Shown here: piece by piece, positions 1-11,941 of the stretch
Position numbering within the stretch: the first letter of the stretch is position 1
How the letters are laid out: each line of letters opens with the position of its first letter
From: Nephromyces sp. MM_2019
Lineage: Eukaryota > Apicomplexa > Aconoidasida > Nephromycida
Direction: 5' to 3'
Assembly: GCA_015657535.1 (NCBI GenBank)
Contig: JADHZB010002036.1
Coordinates: forward strand, 1,360 to 31,359
Length of the DNA stretch: 30,000 nt
The notes under the pieces: model-generated
The model's input: only the letters and a program-made list of their open reading frames with translations
Told to the model about the DNA's origin: nothing
The model's database searches: none
Translations under genes and position numbers: made by a program

Positions 1-328
1 ATATATATATATATATTTAGGTGTATAGGGGAGGGAGTGGGTTTAAATAGTTAGGTGTGTAAAGGGGTGGAGGGTGTAAGGGGGGAAGGTGTAAATAGTT
101 AGGTGTATAGGTAGTGTGTGAGACATTGGAGGGTGAAGAAGGGGTATATTGTATGAAAAATTAGGTAGGAATTGGTTTGAGTGTGTGTGAGATTAAATGT
201 GTGATCAGATAAGTGATTTGAGGTATAGTTAGATAGTTTAGTATGTAATTGATTCTCTTTGAAATCGTGTTGAAGGTTTAGCAAGAGGCTACTTTTTATA
301 TAAAGGTATAGAGTGTGTGTTAGATGGG

Positions 329-424
329 GTGAGGAGGGATCCCCAGATCAGTGTGATTGAGTGTGTTATGTGCAATGTGAGGAGAGATCCAGTAGATAAA
401 GAGATAGAATGTGTGTGTATTTTA
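329..424 (+). repeat. 48-bp in-frame direct duplication
   Basis: GTGAGGAG[G/A]GATCC occurs at 329-342 and again at 377-390, exactly 48 bases later, and similarity continues through the unit. In the open + frame running from about 317 to 529 the two copies read VRRDPQISVIECV and VRRDPVDKEIECV, a 16-residue repeat. The period is a multiple of three and the frame stays open across both copies, so this could be part of an exon. I see no start codon (the frame opens at GTG), no partner exon and no recognised family. Confidence 0.4.
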
Positions 425-808
425 GATCATTCTAAGGGCTGTGTGGGAAAGATAGGTAAAAATGAATATATAATGGAACTTCATAATTTAATTATAGGTA
501 TATGCAAGATTTTGTGCTTAAATGTGTGAGTTGAAAATATGCAATTATCTATATACGATCTATGCTAAATTAGATTTTATCGTAATAATGTGTGAGGGGT
601 GCAATTAGGGATTTGGGTAATAGATTTGATGATGGAAATTCATTTTTTTAACTGCTATGTGAATTCGAATATAATTCAATAAAGCCTTCTAAAAGAGTGG
701 GTGTGTGGGTATATGTCTGTGTATTTGGTGATAAGGATGTAAGCCTTCAAATCATTATGTGAAATTGATCATAGGCTTTAATCTGTGTAATTATTTCAAT
801 ATATGAGT

Positions 809-937
809 TTACCATGTTTCATCTATCGATTCTGGCTCAAATTTTGAATTCTTATATAATCGATACAGATTTTTGATAAGTTCAAACGATAAATCTGATT
901 GATTAGTTGGGGATTCGGATGGATCTCGTGGTAGCAT
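809..937 (-). CDS. Possible short or terminal exon, unknown
   Basis: I do not recognise this. A - strand frame from the ATG at 937 to a stop at 809 encodes about 42 residues of mixed, charged composition (MLPRDPSESPTNQSDL near the start, EPESIDETW at the end). That is less biased than the surrounding AT-rich DNA would give by chance. Upstream on the same strand, TTCCTTCCAG around 955-965 looks like a 3' splice site, so this may be the last exon of a longer - strand gene. I could not find a convincing exon further upstream. It may be chance. Confidence 0.2.
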   Translation of the reverse strand: MLPRDPSESPTNQSDLSFELIKNLYRLYKNSKFEPESIDETW

Positions 938-1146
938 TGTTATACGGTAGTTACTCCTGGAAGGAATTTTGTGTGTATACTTATGAGTGAGGACTGAATG
1001 TTTTGTATGTGCCAGGAGTAACAAAATAGTGTGTGGTTGAAGAGGACAATTGGAGTTGAATGTGTAGAAAAAGAGACTATGTAAGTCTCTTTGTGATTAA
1101 TTCTACGTAGAATAAACGTGTGTTTGGTGACAAAATCATTTATCGT

Positions 1147-3817
1147 TAAATCAGGGTTGTTTTATTCAAAAATACGTGTTTGAGTTATGAGTTACATTAT
1201 AAATATGGGAGAAGTGATTTCTTAGGATTGAACACTCAAATGATTATTCTAATTTCCTTTTCAGGTTTAAAGTCTGCATTCAAATCTGTTAAGTATATGG
1301 TGGCTAGCAAAACTCAAATCAGATTGTAATCATTTAAAATGAACTGAACCCCTCTTTAAGTGTTAAAACTAGAAGTAGAAAGTTCTCTAATTAACAAATA
1401 CGTTTAGGGTAATACCTCAGAGTATGTAGAAGGTTTCCAAGAATCTCTGGGGATTATTAAAAGTACCTATGCGATTTTAGGGGACATGAAAAAAACTCAA
1501 GCCAAGTGTGGTTAGTTCTGTTTTATAAAGGTAGGTTCTAGGTTTTTAGCGATATCTCAAAGTGTCTAGGCCCACTTCATATTGAGATGATGTCCAGTCT
1601 AGCCAATATTGGGTATGTGACATGTGTTTTCGTAATCAATTATTATTTGGTTTTGGCTCGTATGTCAGGCTATAACCAAAACTTATGGGTAAATCCATAT
1701 CGAATAAAAAAGGATCGTGAAAGATTGTTTGCAAATATATCGAAATGAAAAAAGTCAAATTTTTTGATATCAATTGATTGTGGAAAGTGTTTAAGGTGAC
1801 TAATTAATTTATCTATACCTGAATGTATTTGAAGTTACTTGTGATTTTTAATCAAGTAGTAGTCATGAGTACTAATAAAACAATTTATTGATCTAACAAG
1901 TCCATCTAAAATTTAAATTTTATCTTGGGGCTCTAAATATTTGTATTGTGGGGCCAAAAAAGGGAAAATGTTGAAAACTTATGTATAAAAATATCCTAGA
2001 AAAGTGATCTAGTTATATGGCTCAGTGAGGGTGCAAAGGAAGTAGTTGAAAGGTGTTTGAAATTGTAAATATGAGTTACCTTACTTAACTTTAGTTAGTA
2101 GATGGCAGGATAATTAGATTAAAACCAATAATATATGAAATCGAGTTGAAGTTAAGCGCTAATGAGCCCAATTATGAAAAGCAATTTTAGGGGTATCTTA
2201 TAATACGATATATTGTTAGGATTTTAATTTTGGCAAATTCGATAAATGAAGATAAACTTATAGATCTGCAATTTCTTAGGCAAAGTAGGGGAACGATTAA
2301 AAACCTTGAAATATATAAAGGAACTAAAGATATTTCGAAATTTGAAACTATAATTTAAGGATAGTGGCAAATGGTCACAAAAGGGTGGAGTGCCAACTGA
2401 TTTAAAATGAATTTAGTTAACGTTTTCAATTTGAATTTGAATAAAAAATTTACTTAGCTATTCTCATTAATGGCATGTGATCTGATGATGTGTTTTAAAG
2501 TACCCAAGTTAAGCGAAAGTTATAATTCTCTAAAGAGTATCTCAATTTATCCATTCTAGGTATGATTGTGAATAATAAATTAATCCTAAAAAGGTGCTAT
2601 TTCTAACTAGACATATATGAATATAATATATAATAAATTCTTTTGTGTAGATTAACTCACAGATTTGCGATTTTTTGGTTGTATTATATTGCAAGTTAAG
2701 CTGAATTTAAATATGTATTCTAACAATCCTTGAACTTTTCATCTAGTGAAAAATTGAATTTGCATAAAGTATATAGTATAATAATCTTTGGTCCAGTAGT
2801 GCGTAATAATTTCTCTATCAACTAAACAATTATGTGATAATATACAAAAAGTAATTTACTTTAATGGAATTGAATTAGTCGAAAATGTGAACTTAAAGTG
2901 TAATTACACTTAAAACACTCAAGATATTCATATATTTTTTATATTAATAAATTTTTGAAGGTACAGATTAAACTAGTTACATATATTTCCAGTTGATAGG
3001 CAGTCTAGAATGTAAATACACTTGCATGACCTTATACTAAAAATGAGTTTAAGGGAAGATATGTGATGTATCTAAATTTTTTATTTCAAGTTTGATGTGA
3101 TTTTATATTGTCAAGTCAGAATTCAGAGTCTAAATTTTTACAACTAAACTAACTGCACTAGAAGCAAGTATAAAGGTAGGAAATAATTTACAAAGTTCGG
3201 GCGGATTGGATTGCAACTGTAAATAAGCTTTCAACAACAAAATAAATTTAAATACCACCATTAAGCCTGGTTATAGCCTCTCAGTCACGTGATTTTAGAC
3301 TACATATTATGTCACATTTCATGTTGATTATATATGTATACTAGCTAAACATTGTCTCAAAGTATTGAGAGTCTATTTATACAAGCTAGATATCTAATTG
3401 TAGTACCATCTATTTCATATATTTACATGCATAAACTAGGTAGTGTGTTATCGTTGTCCTTTAACAGGAATGTAATTGACATACTAGACAACCACCACAT
3501 ACTAAAACAGTTGGATTTAATAAAAGGAGATTCATTTGAAGTTCACCTAAAGTTTAGTCTAGGCTAAATTTGTTTTCGCTTTCAACTAACTTAATTTTAT
3601 TGGCAAATTTCCTCAACATTTGAGAAGTTGTTTTATGACCTTAGTTTAAGTAGACAAATTAAAAAGCTTAAATTTACATTTTGCTTTTTAAATTCACACC
3701 TATATTCTAATTTTCTAATATCAACTAAAAATATAATAGTGATAATTACAAGTTTATTAGTTATTGTATGCCTGCTTATTATATTTGTAATTTATAAACT
3801 GGGATTCTGGGGATAAT
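1147..3817 (+). other. Possible multi-exon membrane-protein gene or relic
   Basis: No continuous gene could be assembled. Several + strand segments look coding: about 1408-1507 (contains NTSEYVEGFQESLGIIKS), 2000-2041 (KSDLVIWLSEGAKE), 2095-2150 (LVDGRIIRLKPIIYEIEL) and 2220-2284 (ILILANSINEDKLIDLQFL). The last three join in phase through introns 2042-2094 (53 nt) and 2151-2219 (69 nt). The region ends with an open frame at about 3625-3816 that carries a hydrophobic stretch (about 3735-3800) followed by YKLGFWG and a stop. A single-pass type I membrane protein with short introns would fit, as would a decayed gene. At this AT content open runs of this size also arise by chance, so I treat it as a candidate only. 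Confidence 0.25.
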
Positions 3818-3829
3818 AATGTAACTTAG

Positions 3830-4725
3830 TTAACTTTGGCTTACTATAAAGATTACAACACCCACAGTCATTTATAGTTTGTTCAAAATATAGGTAGCAT
3901 AGATCCATAAAGTACATTTAAGTCTGGTAACTTCTGATAGCCTAAACAACTTTTATAAAATTTACATAAAAGTTCATAAACATTATTAAATTAAACATGA
4001 TTGAATATGCTGACAATTTTTAAGTTTGACTTCAGAGCTAATTTAGAGTGAGCAATTAAGTATTTCTAACTCATCAAGTGTTGATTTTGTATGGCTATAA
4101 TGGTTTATTTCCAATTCTGGTTCCTTAAAAATTGAGTTGAATGAATTGTGGTGAAAATTAATTCAAGGATTAACAAGCTAAAGGAAGTTTTGGTGGTACA
4201 TTTATTCATGACTATGATGACAGTTAAGAATAATCATAATGAGGATGGCAAATATCTAAAAAATTAAATTAAAAATCTTGTTTTGACCTGTTCTATTAAT
4301 TGAGATTAATAACTTAAGATTATAGGAAAAATTTTTTCGTCTCTAAAGCACTAATTAACTACGTCATCAATTAATATTTATTTGACAAATCAATAAATTT
4401 ATGGCTTACATGAATTGCTCTTTCAGAAATATTTTTTCATAAGTGCCTTGTTTTAAAGCCTCACCTTTCGCAGTTTTTAAAATGCTTACTTTGGTGCATC
4501 TCTCATAGAAACATTTTATAGCAAAAAGTTTTCAATTGAAAATGATTTCAGAATTAATAGGACATGAAAGAGCTGGAAATGACAAATATTGATGGGAATC
4601 TTATATATATATTATAGAAAAATGTTAAGCCTACTTTTTTGTTTGTATGTGGTAATTCAATGCTTTATTATTGGAATTTTTCACTCTATGTTTGCAACTC
4701 AGAAGAAGAACGTGATTTATAAGGG
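3830..4725. other. AT-rich stretch with no recognisable feature
   Basis: Stops are frequent in every frame and no splice chain, repeat or microsatellite stands out. It separates the doubtful + strand gene region from the GC-rich hairpin island. Confidence 0.5.
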
Positions 4726-4727
4726 CT

Positions 4728-4918
4728 TATGGGCAGCAATCAGCTAGGAACGGTTGCATACCTTAGAGTGCTTAAATAGATGGGGGGGCGCTAAAAGCGA
4801 ACCCCAGTTAACAAGTAGCTAGAAAGAACACCTAGCATTCGGTGTGCCGATCTTAGGCACACATTGAGGAAGAATTAGTGAGTTCTTCAATTCCCCCCAA
4901 AAGGATTTCGCGGTGTAA
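4728..4918. ncRNA. Candidate structured non-coding RNA, unassigned
   Basis: This island is close to half G+C, against roughly a quarter to a third in its surroundings. It is unusually dense in hairpins. I see GCAATC (4736-4741) with GGTTGC (4752-4757). GGGG plus CGCT (4785-4792) pairs with AGCG plus CCCC (4796-4805), with a three-base AAA loop and an AA bulge. GCTAG (4818-4822) pairs with CTAGC (4832-4836). GTGTGCC (4842-4848) pairs perfectly with GGCACAC (4856-4862). ATT plus GAAGAA (4863-4874) pairs with TTCTTC plus AAT (4883-4891). There is no open reading frame of note. I compared it mentally with tRNA, 5S, U1-U6, U3, SRP, RNase P/MRP and telomerase RNA and found no convincing match. The strand is undetermined. 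Confidence 0.5.
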
Positions 4919-5028
4919 AAACAAGAACGAAGAACGAGTTTAACTAGAAAATAGATTTTTGTTAAGAAAGATTTAACTTTTAGCTTTTACCCCAAACTTC
5001 CCTATTTTACCCAACGTTTCCAATAAAT

Positions 5029-5156
5029 CCAATAGGTGCAAAAATTAAATCAAATAGGTGCAAAAATTAAATCAAATAGGTGCAAAAATTAAATCAAATA
5101 GGCGCAAAAATTAAATCAAATAGGCGCAAAAATTAAATCAAATAGGCGCGAAAACT
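5029..5156. repeat. 22-bp minisatellite, six copies
   Basis: Units start at 5029, 5051, 5073, 5095, 5117 and 5139, with core AAATAGG[T/C]GCAAAAATT. The first three copies carry GGTGC and the last three GGCGC, so one T-to-C change spread through half of the array. The last copy is shortened and diverges. The array lies about 110 bases to the right of the GC-rich hairpin island and downstream of the 3' end of WDR92. Confidence 0.9.
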
Positions 5157-5528
5157 AACTAGTGTATGAATCGTTTATTTTCTAAAAGGATATATATAAT
5201 GTAGAAAACTCTCACTGTATATGTTTAGCTGAAATGAATGATAAAAGAAACGAAAGGACATTGCAAAAATGATCAATGAAATCTGGCAAAATGAAAAGTA
5301 TTAAACAATTGCAATGATTTCTCCCAATTCACTCCCACCAATTGGTTCAGCAGCTAAGCAAGCATTAACTTACAAAATGAAGAAGACGAGTTTTATAAAA
5401 TATTGCTTACCAATGAATAATTTTCAAATTAGATTACATAAAGTATCAAATTTTTATAGATAAAATTTTTGTTTACTCCAATTTTTTGTGCTAAATATGA
5501 CAAGTCAATTCATCAAGCTTTTAAGGTG
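5157..5528. other. Spacer downstream of WDR92
   Basis: AT-rich DNA between the minisatellite and the WDR92 stop codon. It probably contains the WDR92 3' UTR and polyadenylation region, but no single signal is distinctive enough to mark. No gene is seen. Confidence 0.5.
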
Positions 5529-8176
5529 TTATAACGTACATAAACTTGATGAAATTATTATATTTATTTTTCTATCTAAACTAACACAAACAGCTAATCC
5601 TAATTTATACTTATGCCAATCAATTGATAGTAATGGTTGCGGAGATAAAGGATAAGAATTTAATAAGGAAATAGTCCCCATACTTAATGTTTTATTTCCA
5701 TGAAGTAAATCCACTTTAAATTTTTCAGTTGGTTCAATATACTTGTGTAAAGAAATCTAAAAAAATAATAAAACCTTATATCATATGGCCTAAGTTGTTT
5801 TTATATATATTAGTACATGGGTATATTTATGTGCTACATATTATAAAAGAGAGTATGTGTGTAGAAAATATAGATTAAACATGATTGTGATTGTATATAT
5901 TTTTAGAACATTATTTGATTTAGGTTTGAAATTTTGTGAAATTTTTGATAAACATTTAATTTATAGTTTATCTATAAAAATAGAATAAATTGTCTATCAA
6001 TTCAAAACATTTATATTTACTTACATTTCCACTTCCAGAGATTAGACTAAAAATATATCTTTTTTGAGGTAAAAATGAAACTCCCCAGAGAGTTGCTAGG
6101 TATATAATAAGTATATATATACCGGGTAATATCATCTATTATAGTGTATATGCGTGAGGTAATTTAAAATGAAATATAAAAAATAAGGAGTTTGAGATTA
6201 TACATAGTGTTTCACAAGATTATTTAACGTGTGTATTAAATAAAGATAGACTATATATAAAAAATTCACTATTTAAAACTTTTCAAAGAAAATCAGAAAA
6301 TACATCCTCATAAACAACGACAAGCACATATACAAAACTATGTGATAAGATAAATACACACACATAAACTAAAGCATTTACAGATCAAATTTCTTAGAGA
6401 TAACAAATAATAGCAAATAAGATTATGGTAATCAAAACACATACATATAATTATTAAATTATTCTACCATCCTCAATGGTTTCTCTCAAGCAAGAGTAGA
6501 ACCCAAGACCTTCATGCCTCATATTTATTATGAAGAGTTTGCCACCCATTGTAGCACAACCCAATTTGTTCATTTTTATATCATTTTTATCAAATTGTGT
6601 GGAACAAATTCCACAGCCTAAATTTTCCTCCAATAAAAAACGACCTGCTTTCATATCAAATATTTTCAAATCACCATTTTCATAGCCAGCTGCTAAACAC
6701 CTATCTTCATAAGAAGCTGAACTAGCAAAAGATAATGACCAACAATCTATATAATCTGGCTTTTTTTTTCCTTGAGTCAAAAGAAGAATCTAACACACAT
6801 GGACCCAAGTATTTAAGTACAAAAGTTTATCAAGAATACACACACACTTGGCGCAGATACAAAAAGACAACAATTATCTAATTACATTATCACAAAAAAA
6901 TTTCTAATAATAGCTTCGAATGACACCCAAATCAAATATATAATAACAAAAAGCGACACTTACACAAACTTAAACACAAAATTGCCCACACATAAAACTA
7001 CAAAACAAATGCAAGATTACATTACATAATGCTTTATAGTGCTATACAAAACTCGGCTAAAAATTAACTTAAATAATCAGAGATACACACACATGTCTAA
7101 ACGGAATTAAAAACAGAGTCAAACATATTACTTCGTCTTTAGTCCGTGAATCCCAAACTTTAACATCATCACTAGCAGTTGCAATATCAATTGGTCCATT
7201 TGATAATTCTCCGCTTGATATCAAACAATTTATTGGATTTGTGTGTGCAACAAAAGGTGCATGCGTTCCTTCTGATATATCTAAGACAATTACTTCACCT
7301 TTTATGTTCCCTATATAGAATTTGTATTCATAAAAGTGTAAAAAGCTCAATATAAACACTGAAACACACAAATTTGAGTTTGTGTAAATGAATATAAAAC
7401 AGTATAAGAATTCAATAAAATATTGCATTTTAAATAAAAATAGTATTTAATAAATCATCTTAAGTTCAATGTGTGTGTAAATAAGTAAATTAGCTTTAAA
7501 AATTACATAAAAGTTTCAAAATGTAATAAATATATACATATACAAATATTAACAATTGACGACTTCATAAACTTTATAAATTCTAACATTTTGAGCTTAC
7601 CAATACACACATCCATAGTATCTGATACACACTTAGTATCACATTTAAATAGATAAAGCTATTAAAAAAATCTACACATCACTGAATCAAATATGAATTC
7701 AAATGCATAACCACAAAAACAAATTGAAACAAAATGTAAATATTCTTAACTAGTACTAGAAATACAAACATTGCAAGGATTTGAGTGTAATAAACTAATA
7801 AATAATAAATTCGTAGGTATGTAATTATACACGTGGTATATATATGTATTTAAACAAGAGTGGGTTTATATATTTTGAATGCAAATACATGCTTGTATAG
7901 GTGAAAAGTCATCATACCAAAGGCACAGCGTGTTTGATGATTGCTATACTCAATTATAGCACCACATCGAATTGAGTGTGGAAAATAAAAAACCTTTTTT
8001 TCTAGTAAATTTTGTTTTTTTAACTCAAAAATTTTAATTAGACCCTCTCTCTTAGTAGTTTCACCAAATATTACAAAGTTTGGTGAATTTCCAAGCCAAA
8101 AGCATCCAAAAGGTGTAAAATCCACGTTTTCTATTATATGTGGAAATATATGTGGGCCATGCAATGAAGAATACAT
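5529..8176 (-). CDS. WDR92: WDR92 / DNAAF10 WD40-repeat protein
   Basis: Five exons on the - strand: 7918-8176, 7132-7310, 6468-6789, 6025-6095 and 5529-5756, giving 352 residues (human WDR92 has 357). All junctions are GT-AG and keep phase. The order of family segments is complete: the N-terminal HGPHIFPHIIENV and EGLIKIFEL, then ASDDVKVWDSRTKDE, QGKKKPDYIDCWSLSF, EDRCLAAGYENGDLKIFDMK, NDIKMNKLGCATMGGKLFII, LWGVSFLPQ, and the C-terminal LLSIDWHKYKLGLAVCVSLD. In other eukaryotes WDR92 is a WD40 propeller that works with the R2TP/prefoldin-like chaperone to assemble axonemal dynein arms. The ATG at 8176 fits the family start. The introns (268-607 nt) are long and rich in TG on the coding strand. 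The homology call is strong; the role here is inferred. Confidence 0.93.
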
Positions 8177-9114
8177 CTCAAATTATACTATATATATTGA
8201 AATTGTTCCTTCTTAACACAAAATTATACACACAAATTTCAGGTATAAATTAAAAGGATTCAGTTTAAATAAGCAATTTGAGTGATCTGAACCCAAAAAG
8301 TTTTATATAGTAATAAAATAAAATTTAAACAAGTAACAACACATCTAGATAGGATTTAACATACTATATCCCAGCAAAGTCATACAAAAATTATTTTTTT
8401 GGTACTGGCGTAATTTGAAATTTTAATATTGATCCGTTATTAGCTATCAAGATCAAATTTTTATAACGATTGAGCTCCAGTTAGTAATATTCATTATAGA
8501 TTTAGATCAGATGTGTTTATTTTTATATAATTTCTAAATGAATCTTGTATTTCTTGTTTTTGTAGGCATTGATAGATTTATTATTACTAATGTATATCAA
8601 CATATTATATCCTATTAGTTGTTTAAATTTTGATTCCTATAAGAAACCTTATTTTGTTACTGTCTACACCTAAATATTTGCGTACAAAAAAGTTAAATTC
8701 ATACACATACTCGATTATCTTTACACACTCACGCATGTTGACTTTAACAGTCAGAGTTGCTAGCTATTACACACACAAGTGTTTGATATATTAAATTATA
8801 AAATGTGGCAGATTCGAATTTACATATGCATAACAAACATACAGACAAGATCTAGGTATATATATACAAACACAACCATATACACATTCAAAAACAAGAT
8901 ACATAGCAAAATACATATATAAGTAAATTATTTTGTGAAAAGTTATATATTAATTAAATTTTATTATAAAAAATTTGACAAAATTTTGAATAAATTCAAA
9001 TGTAAAGTTAATAACAGATGCTAACAAAATTTTGTGTTTAAATATTTGTTTGAGTTTTTATAAATTCTTTCAGTGTGTGAGATACTGATTTAGTGTGCAA
9101 ATCATTGTAAATAA
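8177..9114. other. Intergenic spacer, BOP1 3' to WDR92 5'
   Basis: About 0.94 kb of AT-rich DNA with scattered CA and TA tracts. It must hold the WDR92 promoter and the BOP1 3' UTR, but I can point to no specific element. No open frame with coding character is seen. Confidence 0.5.
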
Positions 9115-11904
9115 TTACACCCAGAGTGAAATATTTCCATCAGAATGTGCAGAAATTAACCAAGGCTGATCTGGGTGCCAAACACTTGCCATTACTGGTG
9201 TATTTATTGTTGAATTTGGGTTCTAAATTTTAATAATAGAAGATGTGTAAACATATTATAATGAAATTTACACAGAAACACATTTTTATAATTAGTAGAC
9301 ATATAAAAAGTTTCGTGAAATTGCACATAAAAGACTTGAGTAACGTACAAAACTTGAACCCATTATATTTTTAAAAATTTAAACAAACTTTATGTTAACG
9401 TTTACGTACACGTACATGCATATTATCATATGTTTACAGATCCACAAATTAATTTAGGGTGAATTACATACATATACACACAAATATATATAATCAGTCT
9501 TAATTAGTTCTTGACTGGACAAACCTTGAGTTTTTTAATGGGGATTATAAGTGGATTTTGTAGAAGGTCATCAAATATCTTTGCATGGTAGATGTGTACA
9601 AAACTAAAGAAAAATATGAATATGAAATGTGTGTGTATAGGTAATATTGTGTTTGTATATATGTGTAAATATATATTACCCATCATTTGAGGTTGAAAAC
9701 ATGAGGGGATATTTCTTGTGGAAAGCCACCGAATTTATAGCTCTTTCATGAAACCTATGTGTTATAATTAAAATTTGTTTGTATTTATATCTATATATTT
9801 ATGTACACATATTGTCATATGGTATACTCATTGTTTTATATAGTTGTACACACATAGTGTCCAAATATTTATACATTTTTTGCTATTGTGTAATACATCA
9901 AGTTATATGTGTTTGAGAGTGTGTATCCATCTATATGGAGTTATTTTTATTTAGTTAAGTCTCTAAATGTATAACAACTATATATATAAATGTGTGTGTG
10001 TTAGTGTGTGTACCTGAATATCTTGTAGGGCTTATCATTCTTTAAATCAAGGTCATACCAAGTCAGCCTTCGATTGGAACCACCGACAATAATATGTTCT
10101 CCAGAATGGTGCATATCAAAGCTTGTTATATCTTCAACACCTGATATATATATATATGTGTGTGTGTGTATAAGTGTGTATGTGTGTGAGTGTGTATATG
10201 AGTTTATATATGTGTGTATGATTAAACATGGGGAGATGTTTAGTTAGATTAATGAGCATTAGCCCTTTTATATGTGAACATGAGTAAATTGAGTGCTCAA
10301 GTGTGTATATTGTTTAGGTAGTAGTTTGTGTGTGTATGCAAAGTTGTGTATGTGAACATTATTATGTGTGTGTGTAAGTTATAAAATGTCAATATATGAG
10401 TTTGCTAAAGAATTTGAATGTGTGGATTTTCTTACCAACAAGTTTTCGGACGACAGGGCAGCGTGTTTTTGTTGTGTCAGTTGATGGCTTGCTTTGGAGA
10501 TCATACATCCTATATAGGGAGGTGAGTGTGTATTGTTTTGAAATTTTGTATTTCAGAATGTGTGTGTTATGTGTATGTAATTTAGTGTGTCAGAATGTCT
10601 GTAGGTACTCTAGTATATCAGAAAATAAATGTGCAATATGAGATGTCAAAATATGTGTATGTACTGTACAAAGTGTGTGAAAATTGTTATATCACTATGT
10701 AAATATAAAATTGTGTGTGTTAAACAAGATGTGTACTTACTTGATACCCCGTGTGTAGCCAGCCAAGAAAATTGGTTTGGTGGGGTGAAATTGTACAAAC
10801 TGTGCCTTTCCACTTGAGGCACTCCTAATTGGGTGTACACTCTTAGCCTTTGTCAAAGAATGAATTGCACACTGTTGTGATGGAGAAGTTGAGTTTGGAC
10901 ATGTTACAGCAAGGTATTTTCCTATTAAAGAAACACAGACACACACATACACAACGTGTAAAAATATGTCAGTATGAAAATGTCTAGGTGTTTTTATAGG
11001 CTAAAGGAAAATTGCTTTAATTAGTGATATGATGTGTGTGATATATAAATATGTGTAGGGGTATGTGTGTTATATGTGTGTAGGAGTATGTATGTTATAA
11101 GGATGTGCTTGAAAGGGGTATAAATTATATTTCATTTGTGTGTGTTAGTAAAAGTAATATGTATGTAAATATAATTATATACACAATTGTTATAAACAAT
11201 TAGCTACATATATTTATATATAAATATGTCTATATAAATATGGATAAATAAGGATAAAGCACTAAAAAGAATGTGTGTATTGGGTGTATTTTATTAGTGT
11301 GTATATATACCCTTTGAATGCCAAATAATTTGTGTTATGATTGTGTCGTGTTTGATATGAACTCCACTAAGAACGCCCTAAAATTTGTGTGTAAAGTAAT
11401 ATAGCGTTATGGGTATGTAATTTGAATTGTGTATGCGTTTGTGGGTTGATTATTAAGCCTTTGTATATGTGTGCAGACATAGCTATTGATGAGAAACGAT
11501 GTTATATGTATATTTTTGTATTGTTTTAACCAAATGGTTAGTATGTGATTATATTTCCGGATAGAAAATATAAATATGTGTGTAAGTTTAAATATGTGGG
11601 TAAGTTGAAAACTGACTTTCGATTTAAGAACTTTTTCATTTTGTGTAAGTTTAGAGTGTGCAAGATTTCTCCATCCACTTTTTTCGAGATCTTGTTCAAA
11701 TAAAGTTTCAAATGTGTTGCAAGCCTCAGTGAAAGCGTTGAATGGCTGAGGTAAAATATATAGAAAATGTGTGTGTTAATTTTGAGGGCTAATTTTAGAG
11801 GCTAATTTAAAGGTTTATATATGTGTGTATCAATTTTTATTTCAAAAGTATACTAAATTTATGCGCATTTGCTTCTGCTTATACACTGTTACATATACTG
11901 ATAC

Positions 11905-11941
<37 letters not shown>

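Larger units (their letters stand above)
1..1150. other. TG- and G-rich left edge, no firm gene
   Basis: The window opens with an (AT)n run. G runs follow on the + strand at about 28-31, 33-35, 39-41, 64-67, 72-74 and 80-85, and then scattered TG tracts. A 15-base phrase ending TAGTTAGGTGT recurs near 45 and 92. Two short open segments (about 317-529 on + and 809-937 on -) are listed separately as doubtful. I see no family motif, no confident splice chain and no RNA gene here. Confidence 0.5.

Noticed and set aside
2461..2560. - strand open segment reading MDKLRYSLENYNFRLTW
   Set aside because: Looks coding in isolation, but the + strand is equally open at the same place and no partner exon was found. 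At this AT content such short runs occur on both strands by chance.
4728..4918. Possible telomerase, RNase P/MRP, SRP or spliceosomal RNA identity for the GC-rich island
   Set aside because: I looked for template repeats, CR-I/CR-V-like motifs, SRP helix 8 and U-RNA signatures and found none that fit. I keep it as an unassigned RNA candidate.
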